This document shows, piece by piece, positions 15,834 through 24,340 of a DNA stretch of 64,000 nt. Made by a program: the position numbers and the translations under genes. Position 1 is the first letter of the stretch; every line of letters starts with the position of its first letter. This DNA is from Thermoleophilaceae bacterium (lineage in GTDB: Bacteria; Actinomycetota; Thermoleophilia; Solirubrobacterales; Thermoleophilaceae): assembly GCA_036378175.1 (NCBI GenBank), contig DASUWY010000001.1, positions 1 to 64,000 on the forward strand. Direction: 5' to 3'. Under the pieces are notes generated by a model that worked only from the letters and a program-made list of their open reading frames with translations, was not told the origin of the DNA and searched no databases.

Positions 15834-16893
15834 ACCCCGGTGCGCCGTGCCCTCCGCCGCCTCCGCCGCTCGCGGAGAGGGTCAGGCCTGCGGGCGGCGA
15901 CGAGGTCGTGGTGACCACGACCACCGCTCCGCCGCCGCCACCACCTCCACCGGGGCCGCCATCGCCGCCGTCCGCGCTGAAGCGTGCGCTGCTGCCCGTG
16001 AGCACGACTGTCCGCGCGGCGATCATGACCACTCCGCCGCCGCTGCCACCGGCGCCCTGGTCGTTGGTCGCCCCACCGCCGCCGCCGGCGCCGCCGTTGA
16101 CGAGCGTGGCGTCGAGCGACCGGCCGCTGATCGCCTGCAGGGCGGAGTAGAAGACCCGGCTACCGCCCACGCCCTGGGCGGGCGCGTTCGCGATCCCGCC
16201 GGAGTTGGCCCCACCAGAGCCGCCGGACCCGCCCAGCGAGTTCATCACGGTCTCACCGTTGGCGCCGACTACGGCCCCCTGGCCCGAGGACCCAAGTGTG
16301 CCTGCCTCAATGCGCGCCCCGGGCTGAGGCTCACCCATCGAACCGGCGTGAGCAGAGTTGCCGTCGTTGTCGATCGTCGCGCCGTCGCCGAGTGTCAGCG
16401 TCCCAGACACGAAGATCCGGTAGCTGCCCGCGTCGAGCGCCTGCCCGGCCGCGACCGTCAGGTTCCGGTAGTACATGTCGCGGGTGAGCGTGGTCGCGCC
16501 CGAGATCGTCACGTTGCCGTCCGATCCGTTGCCGAACAGCGTGTCGAGGCCGGCCCCCGCCGGCCCGGTTGCGCCGGCTGCACCGGTATCGCCCTTCGGG
16601 CCCTGCGCGCCGGCGACACCGTTGAGTCCCGGCTGGCCGGGTGGCCCTTGCGCCCCAGCGGGGAGCTCGCCCGCCTTGAAGTCGCGTGCGAGCAGCGAGT
16701 GATCTTTCACCTTCGCCGACGTCACCGCGTTGTCGTGCAGCTCACGAGTGCCGACGCTCGCTTTGGGCAGCCTGCTCGCGGCGTAGGCACCGCCGCCCAG
16801 CGCGACGAACAGCGCCACCATCGCCACCACCATCGCGGGCGACGGACGACCGATCCGTACACGCTGCGCGCGACCCTCCTCCTGTCCGAGCAT
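15814..16893 (-). CDS. Collagen-like, glycine-rich surface protein, 359 aa
   Basis: One membrane-spanning or signal segment (about residues 20-40, [20 protein letters not shown]) follows a basic start. Residues 80-115 are Gly-X-Y repeats with the collagen-like GPPGQPG and GPKGDTG triplets. The C-terminal 240 residues are beta-prone and then very glycine-rich ([19 protein letters not shown]). Likely an exported filament or adhesin. Ribosome site AAAGGA is 7 bases before ATG 16893. Confidence 0.75.
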   Translation of the reverse strand: MLGQEEGRAQRVRIGRPSPAMVVAMVALFVALGGGAYAASRLPKASVGTRELHDNAVTSAKVKDHSLLARDFKAGELPAGAQGPPGQPGLNGVAGAQGPKGDTGAAGATGPAGAGLDTLFGNGSDGNVTISGATTLTRDMYYRNLTVAAGQALDAGSYRIFVSGTLTLGDGATIDNDGNSAHAGSMGEPQPGARIEAGTLGSSGQGAVVGANGETVMNSLGGSGGSGGANSGGIANAPAQGVGGSRVFYSALQAISGRSLDATLVNGGAGGGGGATNDQGAGGSGGGVVMIAARTVVLTGSSARFSADGGDGGPGGGGGGGGAVVVVTTTSSPPAGLTLSASGGGGGGHGAPGFTVWLG

Positions 16894-17031
16894 CCCAGTC
16901 CTTTCGCTCGCGCGAGTCCCGCGCAGTCAGGCAATCTCCGCCAGCAAGGGCGCCTCGCGCCCACCGTAAGCTCGGCGCGACGAGAGCGCCACCGGGTGTC
17001 CGAATACGGACCTCGGGGGTGCGTGAACTGC

Positions 17032-18933
17032 TCAGAGCTGAGGCAGCGCGAGGCCGAAGCCGAACGGGTACAGCACGGTGCGGGAGGGGGGAGGCTTGCG
17101 CACCGTGACCGGCAGCCGGCCCGCCGGTGCGCGCTGCCCGAACATCACGTTCACCAGGGCGTCGAGCGACACGGGCTGGAAGTCGTAGGTGGCGAGGACG
17201 GTGGAGGCGCCCTGGAGGTACGCGGCGTCGTACGGCGTGCCGACCATCGCCACCACCACCGGCTTCCCGGTGCCGAGGAGCGCGTGCACGAGAGCGATCT
17301 GCCCCGGCGCAGCGTTCCAGACGTTGAACGTGGAGACCACGATCAGGTCCGCATGACTGGCTGCTGAAACGGCGGCCGCGATCGTGGCGCTGTTCGGATT
17401 GGTTCCGGTGGTGACCACGTTTGCCGGCAGGCCCCGTGCAGCGATGTCATGGCCGAGCGTGGTGGTGGCTGTCTGCCCGAAGCCGGTGACGAGCACCTGC
17501 TTGCCGCTGCCGGCAGAGAGCGGGAGCAGCTTCGCGGAGTTGCGGATCAGGGTGATCGAACCCTCCGCGGCGCGGCGCGCGACCGCCAGGTGCGGTTTCG
17601 TGCCGACCACCCGGCCCACGTTCCGCGTGTTCACGAGCGGATGACTCACCAGGCCGAGCTTCCACTTCATCCGCAGAATCCGCCTCACCGACAGGTCCAG
17701 CCTGGCCCTGCTCAGCGCGTGCGTGTGGACGGCGTGCAGCACGGCCGTGTACGCGGACACGAGGTCCCCGGGCGGGCTGTCGATCGGCGCGGGTTGCGCG
17801 ACCTCCAGTAGCTGATCGTCGCCCGCGCGCAACGCCCGGAGCGCCACCTCCCCTGGAGAGAACTTCTTCAGCGCCGCGGCATCCAGGGCGTCCGTGACCA
17901 CCGGCCCGTTGTAGTGCAGGCGGCGACGCAGCATGCCGTCCACCCAGAACGGGCTGAGGCTCGTGGGAACCCTGCTCCCCGTGATCTTCGGAAACAGGAT
18001 GTGGGCGGCCATGATCCGGTCCACCCCGGCTCGGATGGCCGCGGCGAAGGGCGGCAGGTTCGTCCGCTTCACCTGGGCGAGCGTCTGCGGCGAGATGGCA
18101 ACCCCGTTGTCGCTGTTGATCCGCACGTGGCCAAAGCCGGGGAAGTGCTTGGCCGTCGCACCCACGCCGCTCACGGGCGAGCTCTGGTAGCCGTTGATCT
18201 GCGCGACCCCGAAGCGCGTGACCATGGGAGTGCGGTCACCGAACGCGCGGATGCCATCCGCCTGGTTGAGCGGATCGACGTTCACGTCGAGCACCGGCGC
18301 GTTGTCCACGTTCACGCCCATCGCGCGCAGCTCCTGCCCCGTGATCAGCGCCGCCTCGTGCGCCAGCGGGACCGACCGCGCAGCGCCGAGCGCCATGCTT
18401 CCCGGGAAGACGGTGGCGGGCGACCCGATGCGCAGCACCTCTCCCTGCTCCTGATCGGTGCTCGTGAGCAGGGGGACCGGCGTGTGGGCGCGTAGTGCGA
18501 CTCGCTGAACCCCGTTCGACAGCGCGGCGATCTGCGGCGGGTTGACGAGGTTGCCGGAGAAGGCGAAGTAGATGACCCCGCCGAGGTGGTACCTGCGGAT
18601 CAGCTGCGCGAAATTGTCCACGCCGTAGTAGCTGCGGTTCAGCTTGACCATCGCCGGGTCGGAGTCGCGTACGGATTGCCCGAACGCGTTGACCTCGAAC
18701 AGCTGGCCGACCTTCTCCGCCGTGGTCATGTGCGCGAGCGTCTGGCGGATCCAGGTGCCTTCGGTCAGCCCCTTGCTCGTTGCTGCCGAGGCGCCGGTCG
18801 TGCCCACGGCGGTAGCGCTCCCGGCCAGAAGGAGCGCTATCGCCAGCCGTGCGAATGGGCAGCGCAGTGCCGCGCGTGTGGGTGTCAAGGCTTGCGAGTC
18901 CAGTACATCCGCCGGGTCGGCGCATGTTGGCAC
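17032..18933 (-). CDS. Glycoside hydrolase family 3, exported, 633 aa
   Basis: Retaining beta-glycosidase of the NagZ/beta-glucosidase family. A hydrophobic export signal lies at about residues 28-50, and TTG 18888 (LTPTRAALRCP) may be the real start. The catalytic domain has AKHFPGFGHV at 261-270 and VVTDALDAAAL with Asp348 as expected nucleophile. The C-terminal GH3 domain (about 450-630) has the LVTGFGQTATTT and VVAMVGTPYDAAYL blocks. Substrate is not determinable; beta-N-acetylhexosaminidase and beta-glucosidase are both possible. Confidence 0.88.
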   Translation of the reverse strand: MPTCADPADVLDSQALTPTRAALRCPFARLAIALLLAGSATAVGTTGASAATSKGLTEGTWIRQTLAHMTTAEKVGQLFEVNAFGQSVRDSDPAMVKLNRSYYGVDNFAQLIRRYHLGGVIYFAFSGNLVNPPQIAALSNGVQRVALRAHTPVPLLTSTDQEQGEVLRIGSPATVFPGSMALGAARSVPLAHEAALITGQELRAMGVNVDNAPVLDVNVDPLNQADGIRAFGDRTPMVTRFGVAQINGYQSSPVSGVGATAKHFPGFGHVRINSDNGVAISPQTLAQVKRTNLPPFAAAIRAGVDRIMAAHILFPKITGSRVPTSLSPFWVDGMLRRRLHYNGPVVTDALDAAALKKFSPGEVALRALRAGDDQLLEVAQPAPIDSPPGDLVSAYTAVLHAVHTHALSRARLDLSVRRILRMKWKLGLVSHPLVNTRNVGRVVGTKPHLAVARRAAEGSITLIRNSAKLLPLSAGSGKQVLVTGFGQTATTTLGHDIAARGLPANVVTTGTNPNSATIAAAVSAASHADLIVVSTFNVWNAAPGQIALVHALLGTGKPVVVAMVGTPYDAAYLQGASTVLATYDFQPVSLDALVNVMFGQRAPAGRLPVTVRKPPPSRTVLYPFGFGLALPQL

Positions 18934-18969
18934 CCACGCCGGTCGGCCACAAGCCGTGACCGCTGCGCG

Positions 18970-19644
18970 TCAGTGCACGCGCTCGTGCTTCGCGCGGCTC
19001 GTACCGGTCGCGTGCTTGTCGTCCTTGAGCACCCGTGCGCGGAACACTCCGTTGGCAGTGAGGCGGATCCGCTTCGAGTAGGTCGAGAAGTTGCCGGCGG
19101 TGTGGTGCAGGAGCACCCTCCTCACCGTGTGGTAGGCGCCGCTGGCGGTGCGCCGCTGGATGTAGACCGTCGCCCCGTCGTGCGCCGGTGCCGTGGTGCC
19201 AGAGAAGCGCACGCGCTGACCGCGGGCCGGCGTGTAGTCGCTCAGGCGCAGGGTCACCTTGAAGCGCACGGGCAACGTGAGCTCGGGACTCGTTGCCGTC
19301 GGGCTTGCCTTCGCCACCGCCCGGTACTTCGTGCTCAGCCCGGGCTGGACGGTGAAGCTGAACTTGCCCTGGCTGTCAGTGGTCGCGGTGGCGCCGGCCA
19401 CGTTCTTGAAGCCGGCCGTGAACGGCGCGGGCTGCTGCTGGAGCTGCACCGTCACGCCGCCGGCCTGGCCGCCCTTCAGCTGTCCGGACAAGACGTCCTT
19501 CTGCCCGAACGTGATTATTGGCGCGCTCGAACTCAGTGTGACCTGGTTCGGCTTGGGCGGCTTGGCGGCGTCCGCGCCCGCGAAGGGGACCGCTGCGGCG
19601 CCTGCAATAAGGGAAATCGCAACTGCAGTTGTTCTAGTTCGCAT
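18970..19644 (-). CDS. Secreted Ig-like/beta-sandwich protein, 224 aa
   Basis: Signal peptide at residues 1-27 (RTTAVAISLIAGAAAVPFAGADAA). Two beta-sandwich-like units follow: FGQKDVLSGQLKGGQAGGVTVQLQQQ...GKFSFTVQPGLSTKYRAV and YTPARGQRVRFSGTTAPAHDGATVYIQRR...YSKRIRLTANGVFRARV. This pattern is common in actinobacterial exported proteins of unknown ligand. Lies 36 bp upstream of the GH3 gene on the same strand, so possibly co-transcribed. Confidence 0.7.
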   Translation of the reverse strand: MRTRTTAVAISLIAGAAAVPFAGADAAKPPKPNQVTLSSSAPIITFGQKDVLSGQLKGGQAGGVTVQLQQQPAPFTAGFKNVAGATATTDSQGKFSFTVQPGLSTKYRAVAKASPTATSPELTLPVRFKVTLRLSDYTPARGQRVRFSGTTAPAHDGATVYIQRRTASGAYHTVRRVLLHHTAGNFSTYSKRIRLTANGVFRARVLKDDKHATGTSRAKHERVH

Positions 19645-19725
19645 ATCCCCTAAACGCGGCGGCCTCCCCGACGTTGGGTAAACCTCCCTCGCAGTCGGGT
19701 CTCACTGAGTCCCAAGGCCCACGAC

Positions 19726-20457
19726 TCAAACGCGCTGTGCGACCGTGATCATCCGGCGGCTGCCGGCCGTGAGCCGCTCGCCGTCCGCGCCATAGAAGCT
19801 CACGGTGTCGAACCCCGCGGCGCGCAGCCAGTCACCCAGCTCGGCCGCGACGAACATCCGCACCGAGAAGCGGAAGCGCCTCACTCGGCCATCGCGCACG
19901 ACGACTCGCTCGGTGGTCGCGCGACCCGTCTCAGCATCGAACTTCGGGCGGTCCACCATGAGGTCATCGCCGCGCTCAACCACCACGTACGGCAGCCAGC
20001 GAGGGAGCAGCTCGACGAGGTTGTTGTTCTCGATAAGGAGCCTGCCGCATGGCCGCAACACGCGACGCGCCTCCGCCAGCACGCGCCGGTTGTCCTCATC
20101 GTCGAAGTAGCCAAACGATGTGAACCAGCTGATCACGCAGTCGAACGTCTCGTCCGGCCACGGCAGCTCGCGCATATCGCCCAGGATGTAGCTCGCATCA
20201 GTCGGCGCCTCCCGGGCACGCTCGAGAAACAGCTCGCTCGCGTCAAGCCCGGTTACGTCCGCACCGCGCTGCGCCAGCCGGTTGGCGATGCGACCGTGGC
20301 CGCACGCGACGTCCAGCACTTTCATCCCAGGTGCCAGCTGGAGCAGCTGGCAGATCAGCCCGGCGTCAGATTCGCTCGCGGCGTCGAGACCCGGCCCGTA
20401 GAAGTAGAGATAGTCCTCATCGAAGACCTCGTCGAAATCGAACGGACCGGCCGCCAT
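19726..20457 (-). CDS. SAM-dependent class I methyltransferase
   Basis: 243 residues from ATG 20457; an upstream in-frame TTG at 20466 exists. Motif I MKVLDVACGHGRIANRLAQRGADVTGLDAS, motif II FDCVISWFTSFGYF and post-motif LRPCGRLLIENNN define the methyltransferase fold. The N-terminal FDFDEVFDEDYLYFYG cap suits a small-molecule methylase. Substrate unknown. Confidence 0.85.
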   Translation of the reverse strand: MAAGPFDFDEVFDEDYLYFYGPGLDAASESDAGLICQLLQLAPGMKVLDVACGHGRIANRLAQRGADVTGLDASELFLERAREAPTDASYILGDMRELPWPDETFDCVISWFTSFGYFDDEDNRRVLAEARRVLRPCGRLLIENNNLVELLPRWLPYVVVERGDDLMVDRPKFDAETGRATTERVVVRDGRVRRFRFSVRMFVAAELGDWLRAAGFDTVSFYGADGERLTAGSRRMITVAQRV

Positions 20458-20468
20458 GTGCGGCAACT

Positions 20469-20507
20469 ATCCCATCTGGCTGTGCTGTACGAACACCCAG
20501 ATGGGAT
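20469..20507. promoter_or_regulatory. 11-bp perfect inverted repeat upstream of methyltransferase
   Basis: ATCCCATCTGG (20469-20479) and CCAGATGGGAT (20497-20507), 17-base loop, in the gap between two minus-strand genes. Either an operator for the methyltransferase (start 20457) or a terminator for the upstream oxidase-like gene (stop 20566); no T-run is visible. Confidence 0.5.
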
Positions 20508-20565
20508 CGTGGCTTGGCGCGCGGCCCGCGCCTCCGCCGCCGAGCCATCCCTGCCCGCGCGCCGC

Positions 20566-21195
20566 CTAGTACATCCCCTCGCGGCGCGCGTAGCGCTCGG
20601 CGCGCTCCTTTTCGTACTGCTCGACGTCGAGGTCTGACAGCCTGATGGTCTTGAGGATCTCGCCCTGCTTGGGCAGCTCGCTGCGCTCGATGTGCTTGTC
20701 CGGGTTCCAGAGGTCCGACCGGATCAGCGCCTTGGCGCACTGCGTGTAGGCCTCGGTCACGGACACGAGAATCCCGAGCTTCGGGACCTTGCCCTCCACG
20801 GCGCATGGTGCAAGCAGCTCCTGGTCGTCCGTGATCACGGCCGTCCCGTTCACGCGGAACGTGTCGCCCACGCCGGGAATCAGGAACAGCAGCGCGATCC
20901 GTGGATCCGCCAGCAGGTTGGTGAGCGTGTCCGCGAGCCGGTTGCCGGGCCGCTCCGGCAGCAGCACCGTCTCGTGATCGAGCACGCGCACGAAGCCGGG
21001 AGGATCGCCGCGCGGTGAGACATCGATCCCACCGTCGGGCCGTGCCGTCGCAACGCACACAAACGGCGAATGCTCGATGAACTGACGAGTGAGGTCGTTC
21101 AGCCGGTCCGCGAGCTTCGCCTGCACCAGCTCCGTCGGCTCGCCGATGATGTCGCGCAGCTCTGCCTCAGAGGCGATCGTCCGAATAGTGTGCAC
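20566..21195 (-). CDS. Pyridoxamine 5'-phosphate oxidase-like FMN-binding protein, 209 aa
   Basis: Split-barrel flavoprotein fold: FVCVATARPDGGIDVSPRGDPPGFVRVLDHETVLLPERPGNRLADTLTNLLADPRIALLFLIPG is the conserved FMN-binding core, resembling the MSMEG_1061-type subfamily. Length fits. True PNP oxidase activity is unlikely; general flavin- or F420-dependent reductase is the safer view. No partner gene is obvious. Confidence 0.82.
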   Translation of the reverse strand: MHTIRTIASEAELRDIIGEPTELVQAKLADRLNDLTRQFIEHSPFVCVATARPDGGIDVSPRGDPPGFVRVLDHETVLLPERPGNRLADTLTNLLADPRIALLFLIPGVGDTFRVNGTAVITDDQELLAPCAVEGKVPKLGILVSVTEAYTQCAKALIRSDLWNPDKHIERSELPKQGEILKTIRLSDLDVEQYEKERAERYARREGMY

Positions 21196-21232
21196 GGTCT
21201 GAGCTTACCGAGGACTAGGGTGCAGAGCCCTC

Positions 21233-22266
21233 ATGCCCGACTATCGCCACGACCTCCAGTTCGGCGTGTTCATCACGCCCGTCGCCGGGCAGGCGGACGC
21301 CCTGCTCGAGCTCTCGCGGCTCGCCGACGTGGTCGGGCTCGACGTCGTCAGCTTCCAGGATCACCCCTACCAGGCGCAGTTTCTCGACACCTGGACGCTG
21401 CTGTCGGTGGTTGCCGCGCAGACCACGAACGTCCGCATCGCGCCCAACGTCGCCAACCTGCCGCTCAGGCAGCCGGTGGTGCTCGCTCGCAGCGCGGCGA
21501 GCCTCGACATCCTGAGCGGCGGCAGGGTGGAGCTGGGGCTCGGCGCCGGAGCGTTCTGGGACGCGATCGCCGCAAACGGCGGGCCGAAGCTCACGCCGGG
21601 TCAGGGCGTGGACGCGCTGGCCGAGGCGGTGGACGTGATCCGCGGGATCTGGAAGTCGCAATCAGCGCCGCTCGCCGCCCGGCCCACTCCCGGCCCGGAG
21701 CGGCCTCTCAGCGACGAGCGGGTGTGGGAGGAGAGCACTCGCCCGGCGGGCCCCGCGCCCGATCGCTCGCGCACGTACACCGCGCAGGAGCAAGCGGCCG
21801 GCCAGCACCTGATGGACGTCCACGACGCGCTGCGCGACGAGCTCGCCCAGCTGCGCGACCTCGTGGAGCAGGTGGCGGCGGGCAGCTCCAACCCGGCGGC
21901 GGTGCGCTCGTTCATCAACCGCATGACGATCCGGCAGAACAACTGGACGCTCGGCACGTGCTGCGAGACCTACTGCCGCGTCGTCACGAACCACACACGC
22001 TCGAGGACCGCAGCGTGTTTCCGCACCTTCGCCGCAGCGAAGCCGAGCTTGCGCTGGTGCTCGACCGCCTCGAGGAAGAGCACGAGCAGATCGCCGACCT
22101 GCTCGAGCGTGTGGACCAGGCGCTGGTGGCGCTCGTCTCGTCGGAGGAGGACGGCATCCACCGCGTGGGGCGGGCCATGGACCTCCTCACGGATGCACTT
22201 CTGTCGCACTTCTCCTACGAGGAGCGCGAGCTCATCGAGCCGCTGGCGCGGCATGGCTTCTACTAG
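21233..22266 (+). pseudogene. Luciferase-like monooxygenase/hemerythrin fusion, decayed
   Basis: ATG 21233 opens a luciferase-like (LLM) flavin oxidoreductase domain (LQFGVFITPV...VEAL-type barrel start, LDILSGGRVELGLGAGAFW) that stops after about 145 residues, half a barrel. It then joins directly to TPGPERPLSDERVW and a hemerythrin-like domain (HLMDVHDALRDELAQL...FINRMTIRQNNWTLG). Near 21992-21997, within CCACACACG, one base is missing: the rest of the hemerythrin domain (TLEDRSVFPHLRR...HFSYEERELIEPLARHGFY) continues in another frame to the stop at 22266. So there is an internal deletion plus a frameshift. The frameshift alone could be a sequencing error. Confidence 0.75.
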
Positions 22267-22721
22267 CGATCAGCGAGTCGCCGGAGGCTCTCCTCCGGCC
22301 AGAGCGCTTGCTCGTCGTAGTACTTCTCGAACGCCGGCGTGCCCGCCGGCAGGCTCACCCAGTCGACCTTCGAGCGAGTGAAGATGTGGACGTCCGGCGC
22401 GATGCCTGTGGGGTGGTCGAGCGTGCCGCCGCGGACGAAGAGGATGTCGGCCCTGCCGTACTCGCTGTACACCGCGATCTTGCAGTCAGGGCAGCGATGA
22501 ATCCGCTGCGGCTTGCCATGGTCGCGCGGCACGTCCACGACCCGTGGAGCCTCGCCGAGCACCTCCACGCGCTCGGCCTCGATGAGCAGGTTGATGACGA
22601 ACGCGCTGCCCGTCTGGCGCTGGCAGTTCAAGCAGTGGCAGCAGTGGACGAAGAGCGGCTCCGAGGCGAGGCGGTAGCGAACTGTCCCGCACGCGCACCC
22701 GCCCTCGCGCTCAACGCTCAT
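22263..22721 (-). CDS. GFA-family zinc protein, 152 aa
   Basis: Cysteine motifs GGCACGTVRY, CHCLNCQRQTGSAF and HRCPDCKIAVYSEY are those of the glutathione-dependent formaldehyde-activating (GFA)/CENP-V fold, which binds two structural zincs. Actinobacteria mostly lack glutathione, so the name describes the fold rather than the reaction. Overlaps the end of the LLM/hemerythrin pseudogene by 4 bp. Confidence 0.88.
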   Translation of the reverse strand: MSVEREGGCACGTVRYRLASEPLFVHCCHCLNCQRQTGSAFVINLLIEAERVEVLGEAPRVVDVPRDHGKPQRIHRCPDCKIAVYSEYGRADILFVRGGTLDHPTGIAPDVHIFTRSKVDWVSLPAGTPAFEKYYDEQALWPEESLRRLADR

Positions 22722-22744
22722 GGTGGGACGGTAGCGTCGGTTTC

Positions 22745-24340
22745 GTGACGGTGCGCGGAGGGTACGCGCCGGCGATGCGCTGGTGGCAGCAGGCGGCGAT
22801 CTACCAGATCTATCCGCGGAGCTTCTCGGACTCGAACGGCGACGGCGTGGGGGACCTGCGCGGAATTGTCGACCGGCTGGACCACCTCGCGGGGTCCGAC
22901 TCCTCCCTCGGGGTCGGGGCGGTCTGGATCTCGCCGTTCTACCGCTCGCCGATGGCCGACTTCGGCTACGACGTGGCCGACTACACGGACGTGGATCCGA
23001 TCTTCGGCACGCTTGACGACTTCGACCTGCTCGTGCGTGAAGCTCACCGGCGGGACCTGCGCGTGATCGTCGACTGGGTGCCGAACCACACCTCGGACCA
23101 GCACCCGTGGTTTCTCGAGTCGCGCTCGAGCCGCCACAACCCCAAGCGCGACTGGTACGTGTGGCGCGATCCAGCGCCGGACGGCGGGCCGCCGAACAAC
23201 TGGGAGTCGGCCTTCACGGCGGTCGGGCAGGCATGGACTCTCGACCACGCCACCGGCCAGTACTACCTGCACTCGTTCATGCCGCAGCAGCCGGACCTCG
23301 ACTGGGAGAACCCGGAGGTGGAGGCGGCCATGCACGACGTGCTCCGCTTCTGGCTGCGGCGCGGCGTGGACGGCTTTCGCATCGACGTCGTGCACAAGCT
23401 CGCGAAGGATCCGGAGCTTCGGGACAACGGCCCGGGGCTGCGCCATGACGAGGACTGGCAGCCGACGATCCACGACCGGCTGCGCGGCATCCGCAGGGTG
23501 GTGGAGGAGTTCGACGACCGGATGCTCGTGGGCGAGGTGTACCTCAAGGACCTCCGGCGGGTGGTGGAGTACATCAACACGGGCGACCAGCTCGACCTTG
23601 CGCACAACTTCGTGTTCCTCGATCTGCCGTGGGACGCAGAGGCCATGAGGGCGTCCGTGGACGACTTCGAGCAGCTCGCCGAGCAGGCGGCCTGGCCGGC
23701 CTGGTTCCTGTCGAACCACGATCACCCGCGCGTGGCCTCGCGCTTCGCGGACGGAACCCCGGGCAGCGGCGAGCGCCGGGCGAGGGTGGCGGCGATGCTC
23801 ATCTGCACGCTGCGCGGCACGCCCTTCGTGTATCAGGGCGAGGAGCTCGGGCTCGCCGGCGCGGACATAGCGCCGGAGGCGGTGGTGGACGTGGACGGGC
23901 GCGATCCGGAGCGGGCGCCCATTCCGTGGGAGCCGCCGGCCGACGCGGGCGACGCGGCGGGGTTCACCACCGGCACGCCGTGGCTGCCCCTGCCGCCGGA
24001 TGCGGACCGTCTCGCCGTGAGCGCCCAGCTTCGCGACCCCGCGTCCACGCTCCAGCTCGTGCGGCGCATCCTCGCGCTGCGCGCGCGGGAGCCCGCGTTC
24101 CAAGGCGGCGCACAACGGTGCATCGACTGTGCGCCGCAGGTCTTCGCCTACACGCGCGAACACTTCTTGGTGGCGCTCAACTTCACAGCGGATTCCGTGG
24201 CACTCGAGCCACGCGTGCCGCTCGGAGCGCGCGCTCAGATCGAGCTCTCCACACACCCGGCGCGCGAGCTCGGCGAGGTGGACCCCTCGGAGCTTGTGCT
24301 GGGGCCCGACGAGGGAGTGATCGCTCGCCTCTCCGGCTAG
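22745..24340 (+). CDS. GH13 alpha-glucosidase / oligo-1,6-glucosidase-like, 531 aa
   Basis: Alpha-amylase superfamily enzyme that hydrolyses or transfers alpha-glucosyl units. GTG start at 22745; ATG 22775 (MRWWQQAAIYQIYPRSF) is possible. Family motifs: DWVPNHTSDQHPWF, DGFRIDVVHKL with nucleophile Asp214, LVGEVYLK with acid/base Glu264, and LSNHDHPR with Asp326. The NGDGVGDLRGI sequence fits the oligo-1,6-glucosidase/sucrose-type subfamily. The C-terminal beta domain is present and there is no signal peptide, so cytoplasmic. The gene stops convergently on the P-type ATPase, 4-bp overlap. Confidence 0.92.
   Translation: MTVRGGYAPAMRWWQQAAIYQIYPRSFSDSNGDGVGDLRGIVDRLDHLAGSDSSLGVGAVWISPFYRSPMADFGYDVADYTDVDPIFGTLDDFDLLVREAHRRDLRVIVDWVPNHTSDQHPWFLESRSSRHNPKRDWYVWRDPAPDGGPPNNWESAFTAVGQAWTLDHATGQYYLHSFMPQQPDLDWENPEVEAAMHDVLRFWLRRGVDGFRIDVVHKLAKDPELRDNGPGLRHDEDWQPTIHDRLRGIRRVVEEFDDRMLVGEVYLKDLRRVVEYINTGDQLDLAHNFVFLDLPWDAEAMRASVDDFEQLAEQAAWPAWFLSNHDHPRVASRFADGTPGSGERRARVAAMLICTLRGTPFVYQGEELGLAGADIAPEAVVDVDGRDPERAPIPWEPPADAGDAAGFTTGTPWLPLPPDADRLAVSAQLRDPASTLQLVRRILALRAREPAFQGGAQRCIDCAPQVFAYTREHFLVALNFTADSVALEPRVPLGARAQIELSTHPARELGEVDPSELVLGPDEGVIARLSG

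Noticed and set aside
15814-16893. Mycobacterial PE_PGRS-type protein
   Set aside because: Glycine-rich, but has collagen triplets and no PE domain.
21985-22000. Programmed ribosomal frameshift in the hemerythrin region
   Set aside because: No slippery heptamer or downstream structure; the barrel deletion argues for decay.
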